Under the pieces are notes generated by a model. The model did not search any database. It was not told the DNA's origin and worked only from the letters and a program-made list of their open reading frames with translations. The position numbers and the translations under genes were made by a program. From positions 1 through 27,448 of the forward strand of contig JAFGIA010000039.1 of NCBI GenBank assembly GCA_016929795.1: a DNA stretch of 27,448 nucleotides, in the 5' to 3' direction. Source of the stretch: Anaerolineae bacterium (GTDB lineage Bacteria > Chloroflexota > Anaerolineae > JAAYZQ01). Position 1 is the stretch's first letter, and the number at the start of each line of letters is the position of its first letter. Shown in pieces: positions 14,032 through 20,649 of this stretch.

Positions 14032-15153
14032 ATGCCAGCAATTTTCCCATTCACCGCCATCGTGGGGCAAGAGCCGATGAAAACAGCGTTGGTCCTCAAC
14101 GCCATCAGCCCCAACATTGGCGGCGTCCTCATCCGGGGCGAGCGGGGCACCGCCAAGTCCACCGCCGCACGCGCCCTCGCCGCCCTCTTGCCCGAGATCG
14201 AGGTCGTCGCCGACTGCCCCTTCAACTGCAACCCACAGCGGCCTGAGCAACTGTGCGACAACTGTCGTGAGCGCATAGATCGCGGCGAGCGCCTGCCCAC
14301 CGCCACGCACCGCACACGCTTTGTCGACCTGCCCGTCAGTGCCACCGAGGACCGCGTCGTCGGCACCCTCGACATCGAGACAGCCATCAAGACCGGAACA
14401 AAGAAGTTCGAGCCCGGTGTCCTTGCCGCCGCCAACCGCGGCCTCCTTTACGTCGATGAGGTCAACCTGCTCGACGACCACGTCGTCGACCTCCTCCTCG
14501 ACTCGGCCGCCATGGGCCGCAACGTCGTCGAGCGCGAGGGCATCTCTTTCAGCCATCCGGCACGCTTCATCCTCGTCGGCACCATGAACCCCGAGGAAGG
14601 CGAGCTACGCCCCCAGCTCCTCGACCGCTTTGCCCTCTGCGTCGAGATCCGCGGCATCGAGTCCCACCAGGCGCGCGTCGAGATCCTGGAGCGCACCGTC
14701 CAGTTTGAGAGCGATCCCGAGGGCTTTCGCGCCGAGTGGCAGCCGTACGAGGATCAGCTCTGTGCCCAGATCGGTCGTGCCCAGCGCATCTTGTCCGACG
14801 TCACCTATTCGCCGCGCGACCTCTACACCATCGCCGAGCTGACCACCAGTTTCGAGGTCGACGGCCACCGGGCCGACATCGTCATCCTCAAGGCCGCCAT
14901 CGCCCACGCCGCCCTCCGCCTGGCTCAGAACGGCGCAGCGCCCCCAGAGGCTGCCATCGACGAGCTCGACATCCTCGTCGCCGCCGAGCTGGCTCTGCCC
15001 CACCGCCTCAAGCGCCTCCCCTTCCAGGATACAGAGAACCGCCTGGAAGAGCTGTCGAGCCGCCTGCAAGAAGCGCGCACCGAGGCGGCGGCGTCCAAAT
15101 CGGGGGCCACCATGGTGGAGCAATCCGCCGCCCCCTCAAAAAAAAAGACGTAA
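14032..15153 (+). CDS. chlD: Chelatase AAA+ subunit, ChlI/BchI-like (zero-frame product)
   Basis: A 373-residue AAA+ ATPase of the magnesium/cobalt chelatase family. Walker A is GERGTAKS (36-43) and Walker B is GLLYVDEVN (137-145). A four-cysteine segment (DCPFNC...LCDNC, 61-78) is typical of this subfamily. The winged C-terminal helices end in a Glu/Ala-rich tail. The start is ATG 14032 after AAGGA; an in-frame extension inside rubrerythrin is rejected. The frame ends AAA AAA AAG ACG TAA. The A AAA AAG heptamer and the long continuing ORF in the -1 frame indicate that a fraction of ribosomes make a ChlD-like fusion. In this family the AAA+ ring drives insertion of Mg2+ or Co2+ into a tetrapyrrole by a large subunit (BchH/CobN), which is not in the window. 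Confidence 0.9.
   Translation: MPAIFPFTAIVGQEPMKTALVLNAISPNIGGVLIRGERGTAKSTAARALAALLPEIEVVADCPFNCNPQRPEQLCDNCRERIDRGERLPTATHRTRFVDLPVSATEDRVVGTLDIETAIKTGTKKFEPGVLAAANRGLLYVDEVNLLDDHVVDLLLDSAAMGRNVVEREGISFSHPARFILVGTMNPEEGELRPQLLDRFALCVEIRGIESHQARVEILERTVQFESDPEGFRAEWQPYEDQLCAQIGRAQRILSDVTYSPRDLYTIAELTTSFEVDGHRADIVILKAAIAHAALRLAQNGAAPPEAAIDELDILVAAELALPHRLKRLPFQDTENRLEELSSRLQEARTEAAASKSGATMVEQSAAPSKKKT
15141..15147 (+). promoter_or_regulatory. Probable programmed -1 frameshift slippery site A AAA AAG
   Basis: Nine A then G (15138-15147) are phased so that codons read AAA AAA AAG; the last seven bases are the heptamer A AAA AAG, identical to the slippery site of E. coli dnaX. The zero-frame stop TAA is two codons later. 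Slipping back one base reads GAC at 15147 and enters the VWA frame without a stop. GGTGGAG at 15114-15120 might act as an upstream stimulator, though 20 nt is longer than in dnaX. CGGCGACG (15166-15173) and CGTCGCCG (15224-15231) can pair downstream. Confidence 0.75.
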
Positions 15154-16136
15154 CATCTGACGACCCGGCGACGCAGACGGCGCAGCTCGACACAGGCGGC
15201 GCCGGCACCCCGCTGCAGGGCCACGTCGCCGACCCGATGGGCATCGGCGGCACCGAGCAGGTGGACCTCGTCGTGCCTGTCGGCGAGGTGTTCAAGCCGC
15301 GGCGTGTCGAATCGCCCGTCGACCGCCTGACACGCCGTACCGCCGGCAAGCGCTCCACCACGCGCACCGATCGCAAGCGCGGTCGCTACATCCAGGCCCG
15401 CCCTGCCGGTGACGACCTGAGCGACATCGCCCTCGACGCCACCATCCGCCAGGCTGCGCTCGAGCAGAGGGCGCGTCACGAACAGGCCGGCTGGGTTGAG
15501 GGCGCCGGCCAGGACCTGATCATCCTGCCTCAGGATGTGCAAAAGAAGGTCCGCGTCCGCCGGGCGGCCAACCTCATCCTCTTTGTCGTCGACGCGAGCT
15601 GGAGTATGGCCGGTGCCCAGCGCATGGAAGCCACCAAGGGCGCCATCATGTCGCTCCTCGTTGACGCCTACCAGAAGCGCGATAGAGTCGGCCTGGTCGT
15701 CTTTCAAAAAGAAGAAGCGCGCCTGGTCCTTCCTTTCACCTCCAGCGTCGAGCTGGCCCAGCGGGCGCTGCACCACCTCCCTGTCGGCGGCAAGACACCC
15801 CTGTCCGCCGGCTTGATGCTCGCCTATCGAACCTTTCGCCGCGAGCTGCGCCTGCATCCCAAGGCCATGCCGCTCATGATTCTCCTCACCGATGGTGCCG
15901 GCAATGTATCGCTCACCGACACCCCACCCCACGAGGAAGCCGCCAAAATCGCCGACTTGATCCACCGTACCTCTATCCACTCCGTCATCGTCAATATGGA
16001 GCACGAAGCCTACGATCGTGGCCTCGCCAGCAACCTCGCCCGCGCCCTCGCCGGCCCTTGCTACCGCCTTGCAGAACTCAAGGCCGCCGAGCTCTACCGG
16101 ACCGTCCGCAAAGAGCTCGGCGAATCGGATACGTGA
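15147..16136 (+). CDS. chlD: VWA-domain half of a ChlD-like chelatase subunit, reached by -1 frameshift
   Basis: This frame follows directly on the slippery site and gives 329 further residues; joined to the first 372 codons of the AAA+ frame the product is about 701 residues, the normal size of BchD/ChlD. The first part is a Pro/Gly/Arg-rich linker with basic stretches. The VWA domain (last ~190 residues) has a full MIDAS motif (VVDASWSMAG, then GKTPLSAG and LLTDGAGN) that binds Mg2+ and contacts the large subunit. The frame has no convincing start of its own: the first in-frame ATG (about 15237) has no ribosome site. If frameshifting does not occur, this would be a frameshifted pseudogene or a sequencing error in the A run. 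Confidence 0.85.
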   Translation, partial: DVTSDDPATQTAQLDTGGAGTPLQGHVADPMGIGGTEQVDLVVPVGEVFKPRRVESPVDRLTRRTAGKRSTTRTDRKRGRYIQARPAGDDLSDIALDATIRQAALEQRARHEQAGWVEGAGQDLIILPQDVQKKVRVRRAANLILFVVDASWSMAGAQRMEATKGAIMSLLVDAYQKRDRVGLVVFQKEEARLVLPFTSSVELAQRALHHLPVGGKTPLSAGLMLAYRTFRRELRLHPKAMPLMILLTDGAGNVSLTDTPPHEEAAKIADLIHRTSIHSVIVNMEHEAYDRGLASNLARALAGPCYRLAELKAAELYRTVRKELGESDT

Positions 16137-16177
16137 AACATGAACCATGAACAACATTTCACGCCTCACGCATCACT

Positions 16178-16206
16178 TTGCCTTAACGTGCAACTTCTGC
16201 TATACT
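16178..16206 (+). promoter_or_regulatory. Sigma-70 promoter of the polysaccharide genes
   Basis: TTGCCT (16178-16183), a 17-nt spacer and TATACT (16201-16206), 28 bp before the TTG start of the glycosyltransferase. The region just before it (16133-16175) contains GTGAAA...TTTCAC and repeated CATGAAC/TCACGC words, like other gaps here. Confidence 0.8.
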
Positions 16207-16234
16207 CCTCTTCACGCTCGTATCAGGGGAGATC

Positions 16235-17353
16235 TTGAAAGTCGCCATCGTCCATGATTGGCTGAACCAGATAGGGGGGGCAGAGCGGGTGCTCGAAGCA
16301 CTCGTCGACCTCTTCCCATCGGCGCCCGTCTACACCTCCATCTACCAGCCCGAGGCCATGCCCGCCGCATACCGCTGCTGGGACATTCGCACCACCTGGA
16401 TGGACCGCTTGCCAGCCATTCACCGCCATCACCAGCCCTACCTTCTCCTCTATCCCCAGGCCTTCGGCGGGCTGCAGCTCGCCGGCTACGACCTGGTCAT
16501 CTCCAACAAGAGCGCCTTCTGCTTTGGCTGCCGCGTCGCACCTGGCACGCGGCACGTCTGCTACTGCCTCACCCCTACCCGCTTTGTGTGGAATTTCGAC
16601 GGCTACGTCCACCGCGAGCAAGTAGGTGCTGCCGCCCGCCTCGCCCGCCCCTTCATCGGCTGGCTCCAGCGCTGGGAACGGTCCGCCGCGGCGCGCGTCG
16701 ACGATTTCATCTCCATCTCGCGCGAAGTCCAGTCGCGCGTCGAGTCCTTCTATGGCCGCCAGTCAGCCATCGTCTACCCGCCCGTCGACACCCGGCGTTT
16801 TGTCCCGGCATCCCCTGGCGGCTCTGGCGATTACTATCTCGTCGTCTCGCGCCTGATCCCCTACAAGCGCATCGACCTTGCCGTGCGGGCATTCAACCGC
16901 CTCGGGCTGCCCCTCTGGATCGGCGGCGACGGCCGTGACCGTGCCAGCCTGGAGGCGATGGCCGGGCCGAATGTGCGCTTTCTCGGCCGCGTGTCCGAGG
17001 ACGAGCTGCCAGGTCTGATGGCGCGCTGCAAGGCCTTTGTTTTTCCAGGCCTCGAGGACTTTGGCATCACGCCCGTCGAGGCCATGGCTGCCGGCCGGCC
17101 CGTAGTCGCCTATGGCCGCGGCGGCGCCCTCGACTATGTGGTGGATGGCGTCACCGGCGCCCTCTTCGCCGACCAGACGCCAGAGGCGCTTGCCGATGCG
17201 GTACGTCGCCTGGAGGCGATAACCCTCGACCCGGCTGCCATCCGCCGCCACGCCCTCCAATTCGATACCGACCGCTTCAAAGCCAAAATGCGCACCCTTG
17301 TCAACGCCTACGTGCCGCAACCCTCCGGATTACAGGAGGCATCATGGAACTGA
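16235..17353 (+). CDS. GT4-family glycosyltransferase
   Basis: A 372-residue retaining glycosyltransferase with the GT-B fold. The N-terminal Rossmann half starts MKVAIVHDWLNQIGGAERVLEAL, which includes the family G-G-A-E motif. The C-terminal nucleotide-sugar half contains YLVVSRLIPYKRIDLAVRAF and the E-x7-E motif in GLEDFGITPVEAMAAGRPVV. It probably adds a sugar to a lipid-linked exopolysaccharide or surface glycan at the inner face of the membrane. The start is TTG 16235 after AGGGGAGA. Its last ten bases overlap the start of the following Wzz-like gene, so the two are translationally coupled. The neighbouring genes place it in a capsule or exopolysaccharide locus. Confidence 0.93.
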   Translation: MKVAIVHDWLNQIGGAERVLEALVDLFPSAPVYTSIYQPEAMPAAYRCWDIRTTWMDRLPAIHRHHQPYLLLYPQAFGGLQLAGYDLVISNKSAFCFGCRVAPGTRHVCYCLTPTRFVWNFDGYVHREQVGAAARLARPFIGWLQRWERSAAARVDDFISISREVQSRVESFYGRQSAIVYPPVDTRRFVPASPGGSGDYYLVVSRLIPYKRIDLAVRAFNRLGLPLWIGGDGRDRASLEAMAGPNVRFLGRVSEDELPGLMARCKAFVFPGLEDFGITPVEAMAAGRPVVAYGRGGALDYVVDGVTGALFADQTPEALADAVRRLEAITLDPAAIRRHALQFDTDRFKAKMRTLVNAYVPQPSGLQEASWN

Positions 17354-18012
17354 AACAATATTGGAGCATCATCTGGCGCCGCTGGTGGCTGATCGCTTTG
17401 CTCGTGGGCCTCGTGCTCGTCGTGAGCTTGCTCACGGCGCGCACCCCCGCGCCCACCTACCAGGCGCACATGCGCTTCGCCATCGGCATCGAGGGCGCCG
17501 AGCCGGTGAACGCTGCATCAGGCGAGGGCCGCTCCGACGCCTGGCTCGCGTCTGAATACCTGGCCGACGACCTGAGCGAGGTCCTCAAGGGCGGCGATTT
17601 TGCCGCGCGCATCGCCGCGCGTACTGGCTTTCCCCTCCCAGCCGGCGCCATTTTCGCCACGCGCGAGCACCGGATCATGACCGTCACGGTCACCTGGCCC
17701 GACGAGGCGCAGGCGCAGGCCATTGCCGAGGCGGTCCCCGCCGAATTGGCAGAGGCGCCCTACGACTATTTTCCACAGCTCCAGGGCATCAAAGCTGAAG
17801 CCGTGCTCATAGATGGCCCTGGCATCGGCACCGTCGGCCCCAGCCTGACCGACCGCCTCGACCTGCCCATCCGCCTCCTCGTCGCCCTCGCCGCCGGCGT
17901 CGCCCTCGCCTTCCTCTGGGACTACCTCGACGACACCGTCCGCACCCGCCGCGAGCTTGAAGCCATGGGCGTCCCCATCCTGGGCGAGATCCCCAGGAAG
18001 CGCCGCCTATAG
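17344..18012 (+). CDS. Wzz-like polysaccharide co-polymerase / chain-length regulator 1
   Basis: A 222-residue membrane protein of the Wzz/CapA type. An N-terminal helix (about 14-34) follows the typical MELKQYWSIIWRRWW. A mostly alpha-helical extracytoplasmic domain occupies residues 35-175, and a second helix (about 178-199, ending FLWDYLDD) leads into the short cytoplasmic tail RRELEAMGVPILGEIP, the docking segment for a CpsD-type kinase. It is short for the family. The ATG follows AGGAGG by four bases and lies inside the end of the glycosyltransferase gene. It is followed by a second protein of the same family, so two such proteins may work with one kinase. Confidence 0.85.
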   Translation: MELKQYWSIIWRRWWLIALLVGLVLVVSLLTARTPAPTYQAHMRFAIGIEGAEPVNAASGEGRSDAWLASEYLADDLSEVLKGGDFAARIAARTGFPLPAGAIFATREHRIMTVTVTWPDEAQAQAIAEAVPAELAEAPYDYFPQLQGIKAEAVLIDGPGIGTVGPSLTDRLDLPIRLLVALAAGVALAFLWDYLDDTVRTRRELEAMGVPILGEIPRKRRL

Positions 18013-18014
18013 CC

Positions 18015-18056
18015 GGTGGATTGGTAGATTGGTCCGGACCAATCTACCAATCCACC
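18015..18056. repeat. Perfect 42-bp palindrome
   Basis: Positions 18015-18035 and 18036-18056 are exact reverse complements with no loop. Each arm repeats the word GATTGGT/GGATTGG. It starts three bases after the stop of the first Wzz-like gene and ends 11 bp before the -35 of the next promoter. No U-tract follows. It would form a very stable hairpin or cruciform. Confidence 0.9.
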
Positions 18057-18066
18057 ATCACGAGAT

Positions 18067-18095
18067 TTGAGCAATCCGCCGTTTCGTGTTACAAT
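18067..18095 (+). promoter_or_regulatory. Sigma-70 promoter of the second Wzz-like gene
   Basis: TTGAGC (18067-18072), a 17-nt spacer and TACAAT (18090-18095), 32 bp before the GTG at 18128. It gives this gene and the kinase expression independent of the glycosyltransferase. Confidence 0.7.
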
Positions 18096-18127
18096 GTTAG
18101 GGTTCCTATCTAGCTTTGGAGGAAACC

Positions 18128-18913
18128 GTGGAGTTTCGTGAATATTGGAATATCTTGTGGAAGCGTGGCTGGATTATTCTTGTGGTGGCGGTGGTGGCCG
18201 CGATCGTCGCGTTGGGCGTCAGCCAGATCCTGCCCGAGACGTACCGGGCCACGATCAAGCTGAACGTCGAGCCGGCCCGCCCTGACTATGGCCTCAACCA
18301 GGCGACCAAGGACCTGCTGCAAAACTATATCGTGAACGTCCGCAGCCACAACATGACACAGGAGGCCATCAACCGTGCCCAGCTCGACATGACCACCGAC
18401 CAGTTCCTCGCCGACCTCGATGTCAGCGTCGACTCGTCGAACCTCACGGTCACCATGGTCGCCGAGAGCCGCGATCCGGAAGAAGCGCGGCTGATGGCCC
18501 AGACGCTGGCTGAAGTGTTTGTCGAGGATCGCGACATCTGGAACGAAAAGATCGACGTGCGCGACCGCATCTATGTCAGCATCGTCGACGACATCCGCTA
18601 CGTCCCCCTCGCCTCGCCCAAATGGAAGATCAACACCCTGGCCGGTGCCGTCTTTGGCGCCATCGCCGGCGGTATCATTATCTTTTTCCTGGAATGGCTC
18701 CAGTCGGACATTGTGCGCACGCCTGCCGACGTGCAAAAGACCCTGGGCATCTCTCTGATCGGCACCATCCCTGCCAGCGGCCAGGCCGCAACCACCCAAA
18801 CGACCACCCGCCGGTTCCTGCCGTCGTGGATCGAGCCCGGCTTCCTCCTCGTCTTTGCCATCGGCCTGATCATCGGCGCCGCCCTCGGCGGCCTCGTCGT
18901 CGCCCTGCTCTGA
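18128..18913 (+). CDS. Wzz-like polysaccharide co-polymerase / chain-length regulator 2
   Basis: A 261-residue member of the Wzz/CapA family. The N-terminus MEFREYWNILWKRGW leads into helix 1 (about 15-36), followed by an extracytoplasmic coiled region and helix 2 (about 176-195, GAVFGAIAGGIIIFFLEWL). A cytoplasmic segment follows with the family motif RTPADVQKTLGISLIGTIP. Unlike usual members it adds a third hydrophobic helix at the very C-terminus (about 237-260). I place the start at GTG 18128, five bases after GGAGG; the earlier TTG at 18116 lies inside that ribosome site. The CpsD-like kinase follows after 34 bp. Confidence 0.87.
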   Translation: MEFREYWNILWKRGWIILVVAVVAAIVALGVSQILPETYRATIKLNVEPARPDYGLNQATKDLLQNYIVNVRSHNMTQEAINRAQLDMTTDQFLADLDVSVDSSNLTVTMVAESRDPEEARLMAQTLAEVFVEDRDIWNEKIDVRDRIYVSIVDDIRYVPLASPKWKINTLAGAVFGAIAGGIIIFFLEWLQSDIVRTPADVQKTLGISLIGTIPASGQAATTQTTTRRFLPSWIEPGFLLVFAIGLIIGAALGGLVVALL

Positions 18914-18940
18914 TATCCAATACCTAATATCCAATATCAG
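18914..18940. repeat. Short direct-repeat gap with ATATCCAATA words
   Basis: The gap before the kinase gene reads ATATCCAATA, CCTA, ATATCCAATA, then TCAGG. The same word recurs as an inverted repeat directly after the kinase gene (19631-19665). Confidence 0.7.
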
Positions 18941-18947
18941 GATCCGA

Positions 18948-19622
18948 GTGAAAACCATGACCGAAAACACACCCAATCTGATCAGCATCACCCAGCCCCG
19001 CTCCGCCATCAGCGAGGCCTACCGCACGCTGCGCACCAATCTCGACTTTGCCAGCCTCGATGAGGAGCTGCGCACCATCGCCGTCACCTCTGCCGGCGTG
19101 GGCGAGGGCAAGTCGACGACGCTCGCCAACCTGGCGGTCGTCTCCGCTCAGGCAGGCCGCAAGGTGATCCTCGTCGACGCCGACCTGCGCCGCCCGACCC
19201 TGCACCAACTATTCGGCCTCTCCAACGAGCTTGGCCTGACGACCATGATCCTGGATGAATCGGCCCTCGCCGATCCGCCCCTGCAGGACACAGGGGTCGC
19301 CGGCCTGTCGCTGCTCACCAGCGGGCCCCTGCCGCCCAACCCTGCCGAGATGATCGCATCGCGCCGCATGGCAGAGGTGATCGCCGCGCTCTCCGAGCAC
19401 GCCGACCAGCTCTTTTTCGACACCCCGCCTGTCGTCGCCGTCACCGACGCCGCTGTCCTCGCCACCAAGGTTGACGGCGTGCTCCTCGTCATCTCTGCCG
19501 GCAAGACCCGCCGTGAGGGCGCGCGCACCGCCATCCAGCGCCTCGAACAGATCAACGCCCGCCTCGTCGGCACCGTCCTCACCAATGTCGAAATGGGTGC
19601 CACCTTCACCGGCTACTACTAA
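18948..19622 (+). CDS. CpsD/CapB-like tyrosine autokinase (BY-kinase) of the polysaccharide system
   Basis: A 224-residue cytoplasmic P-loop protein. Walker A is SAGVGEGKSTTLANLA (about 50-65), Walker A' is VILVDADLRRP (about 75-85) and Walker B is LFFDTPP. These are the marks of bacterial tyrosine kinases that pair with a separate Wzz-like activator. The C-terminus ends TGYY and lacks the longer tyrosine cluster of well-studied members, so autophosphorylation may be reduced or limited to those two residues. The start is GTG 18948 after AGGA; a nearby ATG three codons later has no ribosome site. It should control assembly or export of the glycan made by the upstream glycosyltransferase. Confidence 0.9.
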   Translation: MKTMTENTPNLISITQPRSAISEAYRTLRTNLDFASLDEELRTIAVTSAGVGEGKSTTLANLAVVSAQAGRKVILVDADLRRPTLHQLFGLSNELGLTTMILDESALADPPLQDTGVAGLSLLTSGPLPPNPAEMIASRRMAEVIAALSEHADQLFFDTPPVVAVTDAAVLATKVDGVLLVISAGKTRREGARTAIQRLEQINARLVGTVLTNVEMGATFTGYY

Positions 19623-19630
19623 ACAGCACC

Positions 19631-19665
19631 AGGTATTGGATATTGAGCCGCTCAATATCCAATAC
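19631..19665. repeat. Inverted repeat of ATATTGG words after the CpsD-like gene
   Basis: Two 16-bp arms, GGTATTGGATATTGAG and its exact complement, surround a three-base loop CCG. It sits eight bases after the kinase stop codon. There is no T-tract. Confidence 0.85.
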
Positions 19666-19739
19666 CCCATATCCAACCCCCAACCACGGGGGTACAGGTT
19701 AATTGCACCTCAAAAACACCCATCGCTACCCTGGCCCCC

Positions 19740-19775
19740 GGTGCGACGCACCTGCCCTTCAAGGTGCGTTGCACC
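19740..19775. repeat. Two GGTGCG-type palindromes upstream of recO
   Basis: GGTGCGACGCACC (19740-19752) and GGTGCGTTGCACC (19763-19775) are near-identical odd palindromes 23 bp apart, and the second ends 14 bp before the recO -35. They could be operators or a dispersed repeat. Confidence 0.7.
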
Positions 19776-19789
19776 TGGTCATCTGCTAC

Positions 19790-19817
19790 TTGTCACCACC
19801 CACAGAAGTGGTATAAT
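19790..19817 (+). promoter_or_regulatory. Sigma-70 promoter of the recO-glyQS operon
   Basis: TTGTCA (19790-19795), a 16-nt spacer and a perfect TATAAT (19812-19817), 28 bp before the GTG start of recO. Confidence 0.8.
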
Positions 19818-19845
19818 CGGTCGATATTCTGGAAAGGATCGACCT

Positions 19846-20649
19846 GTGTCGCACCGGGATCGAATCTATCGCACCAGCGGGATCATATTACGGCGCACCG
19901 ACTTTGGCGAGGCCGACCGCTTGCTGACCGTGCTCACCCCTGACCGGGGCAAGCTGCGCCTCGTCGCCAAGGGCGCGCGCAAGCCGAGCAGCCGCAAAAG
20001 CGGCCACGTCGAGCTCTTTTGCCACACCCACTTTCTGGTGGCCGTGGGCCGCGACCTGGATATCATCACCCAGGCCGAGACCGTCGAGCCCTTCCTGGCG
20101 CTGCGCGACGACCTGCTGACCACGACCTATGCCTACTATGTTGCCGAACTCGCCGACGCGTTTATTGGCGAGGAGGACGTCAGCCAGCCGATGTTCGACC
20201 TGGTCGAGGATGCCATGGGCTGGATTAACCAGGCAGCGATGACCACCGAGTTCGAAAAGGTCCTCCCCCTCATGGCGCGCTACTACGAGATCCACGTGCT
20301 CGGCCTGGCCGGCTACCAGCCTCAGCTCTACGTGTGTGGCCTATGCAAAAAGTCCCTGGAGCCCACCGTCAACTATATGAGCGCTGCCGAGGGCGGTGTG
20401 TTGTGCGCCGCCTGCGGCTACCGGCACGTTGGCACGGCTGAGCTGTCCGTGAACGCCCAAAAAGTGCTCCGCTTCCTCCAGACCCACGAGTGGGAGAGCG
20501 TCCGCCTGCTGCGCCTGACCGAAGCCACCCAACGCGAGCTGGAGCGCACGCTGGGCGACTATATCACCTACTACCTTGAGCGCAAGCTCAAGTCAGTCGA
20601 TTTTATGAACCGCCTGCGACGGCAAATCAAGCCTAGGAGAGAACCATGA
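19846..20649 (+). CDS. recO: DNA repair protein RecO
   Basis: A 267-residue protein of the RecFOR pathway, which loads RecA onto SSB-coated single-stranded DNA. The N-terminal OB-fold (about 1-80) has the family sequence [37 protein letters not shown]. The helical C-terminal domain includes a zinc knuckle (CGLCKK...CAACGYR, about 165-188). The start is GTG 19846, seven bases after AAAGGA and 28 bp after a strong promoter; the upstream open frame through the CpsD-like gene is not coding. Its TGA overlaps the ATG of glyQS (ATGA), so the two are translationally coupled. Confidence 0.95.
   Translation: MSHRDRIYRTSGIILRRTDFGEADRLLTVLTPDRGKLRLVAKGARKPSSRKSGHVELFCHTHFLVAVGRDLDIITQAETVEPFLALRDDLLTTTYAYYVAELADAFIGEEDVSQPMFDLVEDAMGWINQAAMTTEFEKVLPLMARYYEIHVLGLAGYQPQLYVCGLCKKSLEPTVNYMSAAEGGVLCAACGYRHVGTAELSVNAQKVLRFLQTHEWESVRLLRLTEATQRELERTLGDYITYYLERKLKSVDFMNRLRRQIKPRREP

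Noticed and set aside
14925..16169. Long open frame on the minus strand opposite the chelatase VWA region
   Set aside because: It is antisense to a VWA domain with intact MIDAS residues, and its translation is low-complexity.
19471..19845. Upstream extension of the recO frame through the CpsD-like gene
   Set aside because: It crosses an inverted repeat and the recO promoter; the GTG at 19846 has a good ribosome site and matches the normal RecO N-terminus.
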